Source: a virus
Strand: one strand, 5' to 3'
Length of the DNA: 64,000 bases
IMG/VR virus record: IMGVR_UViG_3300042559_001588
Coordinates: 1-64,000 of that record
The notes beneath the pieces are model-generated. The model made no database searches. It was not told where the DNA came from and was given only the letters and a program-made list of their open reading frames with translations. This document shows positions 16,433 through 24,598 of this stretch, piece after piece; position 1 is the first letter of the stretch, and the number at the start of each line of letters is the position of its first letter. The position numbers were made by a program, and so were the translations under genes.

Positions 16433-16675
16433 ATGGAACATCCGTTGGTAGGCAGTGTAGACTCGTTGACCATTGACGAGCTAGGCTCAAAAATATCAGA
16501 ACTCAATAAGAAAATGGGCATTGCTCGACGATTGGGCAATAACGATCTTTGCCGTCAGATTCAAATGGCCATTGAAACACATCAAAACAAGTATGCAGAA
16601 AAAGCTGCTGCACTCTTTAACAAATCTCAAGACGGCAAAGATACAAACTTTGACCAAATAATAGACATATCATGA
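16433..16675 (+). CDS. Small coiled-coil protein, probable leaderless message
   Basis: An 80-residue, largely helical protein (LTIDELGSKISELNKKMGIA) with heptad-like spacing that suggests a coiled coil. Its ATG coincides with the predicted start of transcription. It overlaps the next gene by ATGA. Function unknown. Confidence 0.6.
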   Translation: MEHPLVGSVDSLTIDELGSKISELNKKMGIARRLGNNDLCRQIQMAIETHQNKYAEKAAALFNKSQDGKDTNFDQIIDIS

Positions 16676-17283
16676 ATGTAAGATTACAATACGAAGTTGA
16701 CTTTACCGCTGGCTTTTTCTTCAATGACATGTTGAGGATGAATAACTACAAGATCCGTTTATGGATGATGACTGCTACCACAGATAGCGAAAGTCATAAT
16801 ATCGCATTTGATCGTATCAAATACTTTATTGGACAGTCGTTGGATTCTGGTGTGTTTATCAACAAAGACAATCAAGAACAATGTAAACTGCTGGCCACGG
16901 CCGGTGTTAAGATCATCACACTGCCCGATGAACCAGTTGACCAGCTGGTTGGCATTATGTTATACTGTAAACTAAATGCAATCTGCGAAGATAGAATGAT
17001 CATTGGTGAAGTAGAAGTACGCAGTGAGCTGGGCGGCGAAGTTACTTACATGCATGGCGAGGACGAACCCATTGGACCATACGATCAAGCTGGTTGGTGG
17101 AACGATGCTAATTTGATTCATTACCATAGTAAAATAACAGAAACTGAAAACATTGTAAGCCTCAGCACCATTGCATCTTGGAGAGAATTAGATCTGCATT
17201 GGCCCGAAGACGAAATTGACAATTCTCAGAACACCGGCAACACCATAGTGTTTGGTAATTTTGGTAAAGATAACACAAACTGA
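16672..17283 (+). CDS. Hypothetical phage protein
   Basis: A 203-residue protein (MNVRLQYEVDFTAGFFFNDM...). It is acidic towards the C-terminus and has mixed alpha/beta character, with no signal or membrane segment. It lies between a coiled-coil gene and a DnaE-like fragment, and its stop is inside the reading frame of the latter, so the three form one operon. No family recognised. Confidence 0.6.
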   Translation: MNVRLQYEVDFTAGFFFNDMLRMNNYKIRLWMMTATTDSESHNIAFDRIKYFIGQSLDSGVFINKDNQEQCKLLATAGVKIITLPDEPVDQLVGIMLYCKLNAICEDRMIIGEVEVRSELGGEVTYMHGEDEPIGPYDQAGWWNDANLIHYHSKITETENIVSLSTIASWRELDLHWPEDEIDNSQNTGNTIVFGNFGKDNTN

Positions 17284-17782
17284 ATTTGGACAGTTGATAT
17301 TCAATCAGGCAGATATTTGTGATCTTTTAATGAAGGGTCATCAACCTGCTGACCTGTCAGGCATGATAGTGGATTCCAGCGTGGCATTGGATGTCATGAA
17401 CAATTTATTGGATCCTGCGCCGGAGTTTTATCAACAACACAATCACAATTGCTCAGTTGAACAATGGCATCGGCAACAACAGAGTGTATGGCACATGCCC
17501 GAACAGTATCAAACAATGGATATTGCCGCACATGTGTTATCGCTATGCACAACAGAAGAAGAATTACAACGCTGTGGGCACGAACTGCTGTTGTATCAAG
17601 AACGCAATCTTTTTGATCTGTTGCGGTATATGGTGTACATGGTAGATGTCATGACTGAACACAAGATCATTTGGGGTGTGGGGCGCGGATCAAGTGTGGC
17701 AAGTTATGTTCTTTACAAATTAAAAGTACACCGGATCAACAGCATGTATTATAAATTAGATGTAGAAGAATTTCTGCGTTAA
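17252..17782 (+). CDS. DnaE-like fragment (DNA polymerase III alpha motif)
   Basis: A 176-residue protein. Its C-terminal third (KIIWGVGRGSSVASYVLYKL, then YYKLDVEEFLR) matches the GxGRGSxxxSxVxYxL region at the start of the polymerase core of bacterial DnaE, but the catalytic palm acidic residues that follow in DnaE are absent. It is therefore not an intact polymerase. It could be a decoy, a nucleotide-binding remnant or a processivity partner. The start is uncertain: TTG at 17252 or 17261, both inside the previous gene; no ATG is near. Confidence 0.6.
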   Translation: MVILVKITQTEFGQLIFNQADICDLLMKGHQPADLSGMIVDSSVALDVMNNLLDPAPEFYQQHNHNCSVEQWHRQQQSVWHMPEQYQTMDIAAHVLSLCTTEEELQRCGHELLLYQERNLFDLLRYMVYMVDVMTEHKIIWGVGRGSSVASYVLYKLKVHRINSMYYKLDVEEFLR

Positions 17783-17785
17783 ATA
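17779..17785 (+). promoter_or_regulatory. Late-like promoter element TTAAATA
   Basis: TTAAATA at the end of the DnaE-like gene, 25 bases before the ATG at 17810; an AAGGGGAT ribosome binding site follows. Confidence 0.5.
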
Positions 17786-17809
17786 GCTGTATATTTCAAG
17801 GGGATAAAC

Positions 17810-18418
17810 ATGGCAACAAAAGTATATAAATCAGCAATGGGTCGAGTGGTTGACATGGGCGCATTGATGTTGGAAAACGAAAACACTCGAGCAGTAGGCA
17901 ACATGAATGTCAACGCCCGTGGCGATGTGCTGGACAGTGGCAATCGTGTAGTGGAAACCAAAAACAGACAGGTTGCCAAACATTATCAACGACAAGTGGC
18001 TGCTCCGGCCAATCATTTGCCAACCACCAGCACCATCGCTGCTAAAAAACAACAAAGTCAAAAAAAAGCTGCCAAAGAAAAAGTTGCAAAAGACACACCC
18101 GCACCTGTCAAACCTCGTGCTGTGAAAGTTGTCAACGAATCTGTGTTAGATGCGTACAACGATGAACGATTGGTTTCCAACTATGACAAGATGCAAGCAG
18201 GTGAGGATGCGCCAGATATTGAATCAATGGACGAATTGACTGAGTTTGAAGCTGCTATTCCTGAACTGACAGAGGACCCTGTAGTGGTGCCGGAAAAAGT
18301 TGCGGTTCCCCGCGGAGGACTGGCAGCGGCCATAGCACGAACACAGTCAGTCAAACAAGAATTAATGAAAACCCCACGCCAGCTTGCTCAAAACAAGCCT
18401 GGTGTTAATAAAATTTAA
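17810..18418 (+). CDS. Conserved T4-like phage protein (possible virion protein)
   Basis: A 202-residue protein. The N-terminus (ATKVYKSAMGRVVDMGALML, then RAVGNMNVNARGD) is a recognisable conserved block in many T4-like environmental phages. The middle is Lys/Ala/Gln-rich and low complexity, and the C-terminus is acidic then basic. It has a strong binding site and a late-type promoter element, fitting an abundant late protein. The function is not established. Confidence 0.65.
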   Translation: MATKVYKSAMGRVVDMGALMLENENTRAVGNMNVNARGDVLDSGNRVVETKNRQVAKHYQRQVAAPANHLPTTSTIAAKKQQSQKKAAKEKVAKDTPAPVKPRAVKVVNESVLDAYNDERLVSNYDKMQAGEDAPDIESMDELTEFEAAIPELTEDPVVVPEKVAVPRGGLAAAIARTQSVKQELMKTPRQLAQNKPGVNKI

Positions 18419-18420
18419 AT

Positions 18421-18822
18421 ATGAATCAACTTAAAAAAACAGCCTACGGGCACTATGAACTCACAGCAGCCAATGTAAAACCTCTTAGAGATTTTGTTAT
18501 TGTAGCTGACATGGATTTCTCAGAACGCAAACTATCATCTGGTCTAGTACTGTTAAATGACAATGGCACTGGATTAGGTATTCGTCCACGGTGGGGCAAG
18601 GTCTGGGCAGTAGGTCCGCAACAACAGGATGTCAAGCCCGGAGACTGGATTTGTGTGGCACACGGTCGTTGGACTCGCGGTATTGACATCGAAGACAACG
18701 GCGTTAAAACCAGTATTCGCCGAGTTGACACTGACGACATTTTACTGGTGTCGGATGAAAAGCCCGATGACGATACCATGAGCACTGCGGAACATGTGGA
18801 ATCCAAACACAGATTTGGGTGA
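18421..18822 (+). CDS. GroES/gp31-like co-chaperonin
   Basis: A 133-residue protein with the GroES beta-barrel pattern: VKPLRDFVIV near the N-terminus, a mobile-loop region (SERKLSSGLVLLNDNGTGLG), IRPRWGKVWAVGP, KPGDWICV and the C-terminal DTDDILLVSDE. T4 gp31 replaces GroES so that host GroEL can fold the major capsid protein; this gene probably does the same. It begins two bases after the previous stop. Confidence 0.8.
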   Translation: MNQLKKTAYGHYELTAANVKPLRDFVIVADMDFSERKLSSGLVLLNDNGTGLGIRPRWGKVWAVGPQQQDVKPGDWICVAHGRWTRGIDIEDNGVKTSIRRVDTDDILLVSDEKPDDDTMSTAEHVESKHRFG

Positions 18823-18824
18823 AC

Positions 18825-19301
18825 ATGATTTTTAATCACATCAAACAGCTCAAGGCCGATGGCAAAAAGATTGGCATCACCTTTTCCACCTTTGACATGT
18901 TGCATGCAGGCCACATTGCCATGCTGTCAGAAGCCAAGAATCACTGTGACTATTTGATATGTGGCTTGCAAACTGATCCCACAATTGATCGACCTGGCAC
19001 CAAAAATGCACCCATACAAAGCATTGTGGAACGACAGATACAATTGAGTGCATGCCGCTATGTGGATGAAGTTGTAGTGTATCAAACTGAACGAGATCTT
19101 GTGGACCTGCTGTTGATTCTTCCTGTAGATGTGCGTATTCTCGGTGTCGAATACGAAGAAAAGGATTTTACTGGTCGAGATCAAGGTGCCATGCGAGGAA
19201 TTGAACTGGTATTCAACGGACGAGATCATTCATTCTCCAGTTCAAGCCTGCGCAGGCGTGTGGTGGCTGCCGAAAATGAAAAAGTATTGCTGGCAAAATA
19301 A
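18825..19301 (+). CDS. Cytidylyltransferase-like nucleotidyltransferase
   Basis: A 158-residue protein of the TagD/glycerol-3-phosphate cytidylyltransferase type. Landmarks are GITFSTFDMLHAGHIAML (HxGH nucleotide-binding motif) and the C-terminal FSSSSLRRRV (the SSTxxR-like signature). It would transfer CMP or a similar nucleotide to a sugar or alcohol phosphate. I start at the ATG at 18825; a GTG at 18819 overlapping the previous stop is the alternative. The substrate is unknown. Confidence 0.8.
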   Translation: MIFNHIKQLKADGKKIGITFSTFDMLHAGHIAMLSEAKNHCDYLICGLQTDPTIDRPGTKNAPIQSIVERQIQLSACRYVDEVVVYQTERDLVDLLLILPVDVRILGVEYEEKDFTGRDQGAMRGIELVFNGRDHSFSSSSLRRRVVAAENEKVLLAK

Positions 19302-19327
19302 TTTAATTAACTCAACGGAAAACTCAA

Positions 19328-19597
19328 ATGAATATTGAACAGTCTGCACTGTTTTTGGCATCAAGCATCTTGGTCGGACTTGGCACAATTGTGTTGATTA
19401 TTATGGTGTTGGTCATCAACAACTTATTTGTTAAATTTTGGAAACCTATAGATGTGTCCAAACACATGTTTCCCAATTCGCAAGCACTGGAAAAAGGTCT
19501 AAATTCCAGATTTGCTGACGCCGCAGAACCCACCGCAGCACCCAAAATAGAACCCACAATAGAGCCTGATACACGCACGGCTCGAGCCAAGAAATAA
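19328..19597 (+). CDS. Single-pass membrane protein
   Basis: An 89-residue protein with one strong membrane helix (about residues 9-33, LVGLGTIVLIIMVLVINNLF) and a Pro/Ala/Glu/Arg-rich cytoplasmic tail. No known family. It lies between a nucleotidyltransferase and the clamp-loader promoter. Confidence 0.6.
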   Translation: MNIEQSALFLASSILVGLGTIVLIIMVLVINNLFVKFWKPIDVSKHMFPNSQALEKGLNSRFADAAEPTAAPKIEPTIEPDTRTARAKK

Positions 19598-19611
19598 CAC
19601 AACCAATGGCG

Positions 19612-19641
19612 TTGACAACTGGAGGTTGGCCAGTGTATAAT
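19612..19641 (+). promoter_or_regulatory. Sigma70-like promoter
   Basis: TTGACA (19612-19617), 18-base spacer, TATAAT (19636-19641). Drives the clamp-loader gene with a leader of about 26 bases. Confidence 0.75.
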
Positions 19642-19673
19642 ATGTTATTAGCATTAAACAAGAAAGAAATCGT

Positions 19674-20600
19674 ATGGCAATAGCCAAACTTTGGGTAGAA
19701 AAATATCGTCCAGACACAGTAGACGGATATGTGTTTGTGGACGATAATCACCGGCAACAAGTGGCAGCTTGGATCCGAGACGGCACCATTCCGCATTTAA
19801 TGTTTTCGGGCGGTCCCGGCACTGGTAAAACTACTTTGGCCAAACTGTTGATCAACGAGTTGGGAATCGATGACTACGATGTCATGTATGCTAACGGTAG
19901 TAAAGAAGCCAGGAAGGTCGAATGGGTAGACAAGCTGATCAGTTTCTGTCAGACAATGCCGTTTGGTGCATTTAAAGTAGTACTAATTGATGAAGCCGAC
20001 TACATGAATCCCAACTCGGTACAACCAGCTCTGCGCAACTTGATGGAAGACTACAGTCACAGTGTGAGATTTATTTTGACCTGTAACTATCCCAACAAAA
20101 TTCTCCCACCGATACACAGTCGTTGTCAGCATATTGCTATTCCCAAAACAGATCATACAGAATTCACAGCAAGAGCAGCCACTGTGTTGGTAACAGAAGG
20201 CATTGAATTTGACATTGATACCTTAGACAGCTATGTGAAGGCAACCTATCCAGACCTGCGCAAGTGCTTGAACTTGACACAGCAAAACAGTCAGTCTGGC
20301 GTATTGTTGGCACCCAATGCCAACGATCGTGCAGTGGGTGATTGGAAGCTGGATTGTGTGGACATGTTCAAGCGTGGCAAAATCCGCGAAGCTAGAACCT
20401 TGTTGTGTCAGCAAAGCACTCCAGAAGAAGCAGATGTTACTTTCCGTTGGATGTATGACAATCTTGATCTGTGGAGTAAAGACGTGGAAAAGCAAGACCA
20501 AGCAATTATTATTATTCGCAATGGCATAGCAAATATTCCGCTGGTGGCAGATCAAGAAATCAATCTAAGTGCAACAATTTGTGAACTGGCAAGACTATGA
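19674..20600 (+). CDS. 44: Sliding-clamp loader ATPase (gp44-like)
   Basis: A 308-residue AAA+ protein of the RFC/gp44 family. It shows LWVEKYRPDTVDGYV at the N-terminus, Walker A SGGPGTGKTT (about residues 44-53), Walker B VVLIDEADYMN, sensor 1 ILTCNYPNKI, and SRCQHI, the SRC motif with the arginine finger. It opens and loads the gp45-like clamp (59921-60643) onto primed DNA. It lies about 40 kb from the clamp and polymerase, unlike the clustered arrangement in T4. Confidence 0.93.
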   Translation: MAIAKLWVEKYRPDTVDGYVFVDDNHRQQVAAWIRDGTIPHLMFSGGPGTGKTTLAKLLINELGIDDYDVMYANGSKEARKVEWVDKLISFCQTMPFGAFKVVLIDEADYMNPNSVQPALRNLMEDYSHSVRFILTCNYPNKILPPIHSRCQHIAIPKTDHTEFTARAATVLVTEGIEFDIDTLDSYVKATYPDLRKCLNLTQQNSQSGVLLAPNANDRAVGDWKLDCVDMFKRGKIREARTLLCQQSTPEEADVTFRWMYDNLDLWSKDVEKQDQAIIIIRNGIANIPLVADQEINLSATICELARL

Positions 20601-20902
20601 GATATCTAACACTGACTTACTATAAAAAAGCCAATGGTCAAATCGACGAAGTTATGGCTGTTGCTAAAAATTTAAAAACATCAGACTGGCAATTGGCCAG
20701 CGTCATTTTAGATTTCAAACTGCAAAAAGTAGAAAAGTGCAGCATGAATGGCGTACAAGTTCCTAAGGTATGGGACACAGTTGTCAGCTATTACTATCAA
20801 CACTACGCCAATATCATTGAACGATTGTTTGAAGAAAACGGACATCCAATTGATATCAAAGTGGATGCTACGGCTGCCCAAAAGCCACTTGACGACATGT
20901 GA
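20597..20902 (+). CDS. Conserved phage protein downstream of the clamp loader
   Basis: A 101-residue protein (MRYLTLTYYKKANGQIDEVM...; WDTVVSYYYQHYANIIERLF) coupled to gp44 by ATGA. Its position is that of the small clamp-loader subunit gp62, but it is about half the length of T4 gp62 and I see no sequence match, so I do not assign that name. Probably a small alpha/beta protein. Confidence 0.6.
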   Translation: MRYLTLTYYKKANGQIDEVMAVAKNLKTSDWQLASVILDFKLQKVEKCSMNGVQVPKVWDTVVSYYYQHYANIIERLFEENGHPIDIKVDATAAQKPLDDM

Positions 20903-20917
20903 ATTTTGTAGTATAAT
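20889..20917 (+). promoter_or_regulatory. Sigma70-like promoter placed for a leaderless mRNA
   Basis: TTGACG (20889-20894), 17-base spacer, TATAAT (20912-20917). The ATG at 20924 is seven bases beyond the -10. The -35 lies inside the end of the preceding gene. Confidence 0.75.
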
Positions 20918-20923
20918 TATGTC

Positions 20924-21556
20924 ATGAAATACAAAAATCTCAACAATGTAGTCCTAATAAAAGCACCTTGCAACAAGGTAATCTTAACAGATGTTGACGG
21001 CGTGTTGTTGGATTGGGAGTGGGCTTTTAATGTTTGGATGCAAGAACACGGCTTTGAAGAAGTTCCTGGCAGCAAACTCAACTATGATATGTCAGTGCGC
21101 TATGGCATTCCAAAAGAGCAAGTTACCAAATTGATTCGTATCTTTAACGAAAGTGCTGCCATTGGGTTCTTGCCAGCTCTGCGTGATGCCATGTACTATG
21201 TCAAAAGACTACACGAAGAACACGGATATGTGTTTCACTGTATCACCAGTTTGAGTCTTGATCCCAATGCCGGCAAACTACGCGAAATGAATCTGCACAA
21301 GTTGTTTGGCAAACAGGCGTTTGAACGAATTGTGTGCTTGGATACCGGTGCAGACAAAGTTGATGCCCTGATGGAATACCAAGACACCGGCTGTTACTGG
21401 ATCGAAGACAAACCTGAAAATGCTGTTGTAGGACACAGAGCAGGACTACGCAGCCTCCTGGTAGAACATGGACACAACATGCATTTCTACCACGGAGGCG
21501 TTAGGATAGTCAAAAACTGGAAAGAAATTTACCAGTTGATTACAAGTCAAGAATAA
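20924..21556 (+). CDS. HAD-family phosphatase (5'-nucleotidase-like)
   Basis: A 210-residue HAD-superfamily protein. Motif I is ILTDVDGVLLDWEWAF (nucleophile Asp plus acid/base Asp), a threonine/serine motif II is HCITSLSLD, and a C-terminal acidic motif is CYWIEDKPENAV. The short cap resembles deoxyribonucleotidase-type HADs that dephosphorylate nucleoside monophosphates. Its message is probably leaderless. Its last 10 bases overlap the convergent phoH gene. Confidence 0.75.
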   Translation: MKYKNLNNVVLIKAPCNKVILTDVDGVLLDWEWAFNVWMQEHGFEEVPGSKLNYDMSVRYGIPKEQVTKLIRIFNESAAIGFLPALRDAMYYVKRLHEEHGYVFHCITSLSLDPNAGKLREMNLHKLFGKQAFERIVCLDTGADKVDALMEYQDTGCYWIEDKPENAVVGHRAGLRSLLVEHGHNMHFYHGGVRIVKNWKEIYQLITSQE

Positions 21557-22278
21557 AGTCGTAGCACATTGCCAATAATGGCATGACGCTGAACATCCCT
21601 TGCTTCCAGTGGGCATACTGCAATGCCCTCAACTGCCAGACGGTCTAGCCGTAGACACAGATCCATTAGTCCGTTGTTGCTGCCCGGGCGATCAGTTTGT
21701 TCCACATCACCTGTGACCACAATCTTGCTGCCCACTCCGATACGAGTCATCAGCATTTTCATTTGATTTGGTGTGGCATTCTGCATTTCGTCAGCAATGA
21801 TCCAACTGTGCTTGAATGTTCGCCCACGCATGAACGCTAGCGGTGATATTTCTATCAACTGATTTTCTATCATAGCAGCTATGTCCTGTGCGCGGTAAGT
21901 TTCTCGCAGCACATCTATTAAGGGTCTTGTCCAAGGTTCCATCTTTTGGTTTAGGTCTCCTGGCAAGAATCCGTGTGATTCATCTTCTACACCCACCGCC
22001 GGGCGTGTTAGTACTATGCGTTCGCAAGAGCCTTCCTTAAGGGCTTTGACTGCGGCTTGCATGGCCAAATAGGTTTTGCCGGTGCCCGCAGGCCCAGCAG
22101 TCACTATTATGTGTTGATTTGCATCAAGCAATGCCAACACCAACCGTTCTTGATTTCGTGTTCGCGGAACCAGCGTGATCGCTTTGGGACGATGATAGTG
22201 TCGTTCCTGAGAGAAATCAATGGTGTTTTCTACTTGTGCCATGCGTTTTTGTGCTTTTGCTGATCGTTGTCTGCTCAA
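21547..22278 (-). CDS. phoH: PhoH-like ATPase
   Basis: A 243-residue PhoH-family protein, one of only two minus-strand genes. It shows Walker A TAGPAGTGKTYLA, the segment RIVLTRPAVGVEDESHGFLP typical of PhoH, Walker B SWIIADEMQNATPNQMKM, and IVVTGDVEQTDRPG. PhoH proteins are RNA helicase/nuclease-like ATPases common in T4-like phages; their role in infection is not settled. I place the start at a TTG (complement of 22276-22278) because a GGAG site lies just upstream; a GTG at 22327-22329 would add 17 residues. A late-like element lies upstream on the minus strand. Confidence 0.92.
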   Translation of the reverse strand: MSRQRSAKAQKRMAQVENTIDFSQERHYHRPKAITLVPRTRNQERLVLALLDANQHIIVTAGPAGTGKTYLAMQAAVKALKEGSCERIVLTRPAVGVEDESHGFLPGDLNQKMEPWTRPLIDVLRETYRAQDIAAMIENQLIEISPLAFMRGRTFKHSWIIADEMQNATPNQMKMLMTRIGVGSKIVVTGDVEQTDRPGSNNGLMDLCLRLDRLAVEGIAVCPLEARDVQRHAIIGNVLRLYS

Positions 22279-22332
22279 AGTGTTTCTCCAAAGTTGAGGA
22301 TTTTTAGAATAACAGCAACATGCTGTCACAAG

Positions 22333-22339
22333 TATTTAG
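22333..22339 (-). promoter_or_regulatory. Late-like promoter element CTAAATA (minus strand)
   Basis: CTAAATA reading on the minus strand, about 55 bases before the preferred PhoH start and close to the alternative GTG. Confidence 0.5.
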
Positions 22340-22418
22340 GCATTAACTACAGGAATTCTAGTGGTATTGATATTTGAAATCCACAGCATAAGTATTAGAC
22401 TTGGCTGGTCGTTCACTG

Positions 22419-22447
22419 TTGACAATTGCTGTGTGTTTTGCTATAAT
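22419..22447 (+). promoter_or_regulatory. Sigma70-like promoter
   Basis: TTGACA (22419-22424), 17-base spacer, TATAAT (22442-22447); near consensus. Drives the putative endonuclease gene at 22478. Confidence 0.85.
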
Positions 22448-22477
22448 TAACGCATATGATAACAACCGGGATTGACA

Positions 22478-23236
22478 ATGGGCAGTAACGAATATTGGGC
22501 TGGCCGCAACTTAGAAAAGAACCAGGTTCTTCAAGAAACCATTGCTAGGATATTCAGTTTTGAACGAGTAGACGCCGACGGCGGCACTGGAACCAAAGGT
22601 GACATGATCGGCATCAATGGTGACCAACGCACTCACATCAGCGTAAAATATGCTTCGGGCAGCAACACCCAAGTACATCTGCCCACCTTGCACAGTTTAT
22701 CTCAACAATTGGATATGCCACTCAACATCTACCACAAGCTGGATCGTTTTTTGGGTACAAATGATGCAGTGCAATGGGCAGAATGGTCTACTGGATTGAA
22801 ACTGTCAACCGACGAAATCAAATACAAACGATTAAACAGTGTCAACATTGCAAATTGGCATGAAGTACCTGCATGGTTCAATGCCAACAGTCGAAAGATT
22901 GCTGTACTGCTGTTGCAAAGCGTAAAGGAAGAAGAAAAAGCACCGTGGCTTATCTGGGCCAACAAGCGAAAGGGCGGCTTTCAAGCAGTGGATGTAAATC
23001 AACTGGTGGACTGGATTGTGGAAACTTGCACCTGGGTCACAATGCCGCGGGGCACAGTATTGAGGTGTGCAATGCCCAGCAAAAAAGAAGGAAAGCTGGG
23101 TCGGCCTATCTTTTTTATGCAAATGAAAAATTCTGGTGGCCCACCGGGCGGATATAATCATTGTCCTCAGTTTCATTTGCACAGCAACTGGCCCACAAAA
23201 TTTGTTGTGTATCAAGACACTGCCATTCAATTTTGA
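22478..23236 (+). CDS. Putative PD-(D/E)xK-type endonuclease
   Basis: A 252-residue protein not matched to a named family. The segment ADGGTGTKGDMIGINGDQ, followed by THISVKYASGS, fits the core of some type II restriction enzymes (GxxKxD...(I)SxK), where Asp and Lys bind the catalytic metal. It lies 47 bases before a DNA methyltransferase gene, as in restriction-modification pairs, and has a near-consensus sigma70-like promoter. It might attack host or competing DNA. It could instead be another nuclease-fold protein; the call rests on a short motif and its neighbour. Confidence 0.45.
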   Translation: MGSNEYWAGRNLEKNQVLQETIARIFSFERVDADGGTGTKGDMIGINGDQRTHISVKYASGSNTQVHLPTLHSLSQQLDMPLNIYHKLDRFLGTNDAVQWAEWSTGLKLSTDEIKYKRLNSVNIANWHEVPAWFNANSRKIAVLLLQSVKEEEKAPWLIWANKRKGGFQAVDVNQLVDWIVETCTWVTMPRGTVLRCAMPSKKEGKLGRPIFFMQMKNSGGPPGGYNHCPQFHLHSNWPTKFVVYQDTAIQF

Positions 23237-23256
23237 TACAATAGGTTGGAATTGAC

Positions 23257-23263
23257 GTAAATA
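23257..23263 (+). promoter_or_regulatory. Late-like promoter element GTAAATA
   Basis: GTAAATA 21 bases before the methyltransferase gene at 23284; no clear ribosome binding site follows. Confidence 0.5.
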
Positions 23264-23283
23264 CAATTTCAACAACATACATT

Positions 23284-24540
23284 ATGACACAACAATTAAT
23301 TTTTACACTGGATGATTTTCTAGCGCTGTTTACATTCAACAAACAGATTTCTTACGAGGATTTTTGCAAACAACTGTCGGTGTTGGACATCAGTGACAAA
23401 ACTGGCAATTTTGCAGTGAGAAGCGATATTGACACATTCATTGATCGTGTGGCAAAGAAAGACAATCGTAAACAACGACTGGATTTGTACAAACAAAAAA
23501 TGTACCGGATGCTGGTGCTGGAGCCAGAAAAAGCACTGGCAGAATGGTTCCGTCGTTATGGATCAATGACCAACGATTTGAAATTTTACTTTGACATTCC
23601 CAACAACAACATATTCAACGGAACCACTTTCAGCGGAAGAACAAACAGCAAATACGGCAGAGTTTGTAAAAATATCAATTTTGAAACATTTTACAATACC
23701 AAAAAACTCTACAACAACGATAGTGAATTTTGTTTTGGACTGCTGAAAATAATGTTTGAACAGTTCAAGATACGAAACAGTCTGGCAGCACCGGCTTTTT
23801 TTGATCATATTTGCAAAATTGACGATGACTACGGACAATTCTGTTTGGACTTTATGATCGGCGCCAACAGGGCCAGCATCTTTAATCCAGCCACCTACAA
23901 AGGCATAATGGAAAATGTATTCCGTGGTGATACTGTATTTGCTCCGGTGATGGGGTGGAATGCTTATCAGCTGGGATTTTACAGCACCAACTGGAAGAAT
24001 TTTGTTGCCACTGATGTTATTCCTGGTGTGGTTCACAACGGCAATTTGTTGCACACTGAATACAACAGTATTAGAAACAACAGCATGTTTGAACTGCCAG
24101 AAAAAACAGTAGATTTATACCTGTGTCCCAGTGAACAATTGGCCAGCCGGCACCAGTTTGATGTCAAGTATAAAAATCAAGTTGATGCAGTGTTGTTTTC
24201 GCCACCGTATTTTGATTTGGAAATCTACGACAGCAAAGATCAAAGTTTTGCTAACTTTCCCAACTACCAGGATTGGCTAACAGGCTATTGGGAAGAAACA
24301 GTTAAACTGTGCTGCGAAGTGCTGCGACCCGGTGCCAAGTTTGGCTTTGTCATTTCCAACTATCGAAACAAAGCCAAACAAGAAGTGCAGATCAGCCAAG
24401 ACATGCGAGATGTAGTGCTCAAACATTTGCCGCTGAGCTCGCAGTACAGAGTGCAATGGAGCGCCATCAGCGGTACTAGACAGGCCAAGAAAACTGTGGG
24501 TGGAAATTTTGAAGATCTATGGGTTTTTGAAAAGAAATAA
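23284..24540 (+). CDS. Putative DNA methyltransferase (SPPY motif)
   Basis: A 418-residue protein. The C-terminal part has the catalytic motif IV of amino-DNA methyltransferases (VDAVLFSPPYFDLEIY) and, further on, CEVLRPGAKFGFVISNYRN, which resembles the strand after motif IV in many SAM-dependent enzymes. The SPPY form suggests N4-cytosine or N6-adenine methylation. The N-terminal 200 residues have no recognised domain and could carry target recognition. It may protect phage DNA from the putative nuclease at 22478 or from host restriction. Confidence 0.7.
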   Translation: MTQQLIFTLDDFLALFTFNKQISYEDFCKQLSVLDISDKTGNFAVRSDIDTFIDRVAKKDNRKQRLDLYKQKMYRMLVLEPEKALAEWFRRYGSMTNDLKFYFDIPNNNIFNGTTFSGRTNSKYGRVCKNINFETFYNTKKLYNNDSEFCFGLLKIMFEQFKIRNSLAAPAFFDHICKIDDDYGQFCLDFMIGANRASIFNPATYKGIMENVFRGDTVFAPVMGWNAYQLGFYSTNWKNFVATDVIPGVVHNGNLLHTEYNSIRNNSMFELPEKTVDLYLCPSEQLASRHQFDVKYKNQVDAVLFSPPYFDLEIYDSKDQSFANFPNYQDWLTGYWEETVKLCCEVLRPGAKFGFVISNYRNKAKQEVQISQDMRDVVLKHLPLSSQYRVQWSAISGTRQAKKTVGGNFEDLWVFEKK

Positions 24541-24586
24541 GTCACTGTTCAATTTGGTGAGTTTTTGGTTACAGTGCGGAATTTGA

Positions 24587-24593
24587 CTAAATA
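24587..24593 (+). promoter_or_regulatory. Late-like promoter element CTAAATA
   Basis: CTAAATA ending six bases before the ATG at 24599, without a ribosome binding site between. Confidence 0.55.
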
Positions 24594-24598
24594 ACAGT

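Noticed and set aside
20597-20902. gp62 (small clamp-loader subunit) assignment from position
   Set aside because: The protein has 101 residues (T4 gp62 about 187) and no matching sequence; only the position agrees.
21547-22329. Longer PhoH from GTG at 22327-22329
   Set aside because: A TTG at 22276-22278 has a GGAG site just upstream; the 17 extra residues are Cys-rich and not typical of PhoH.
22478-23236. Confident naming as a type II restriction enzyme
   Set aside because: Only one short KGD...SVK pattern and the neighbouring methyltransferase support it; kept as putative.
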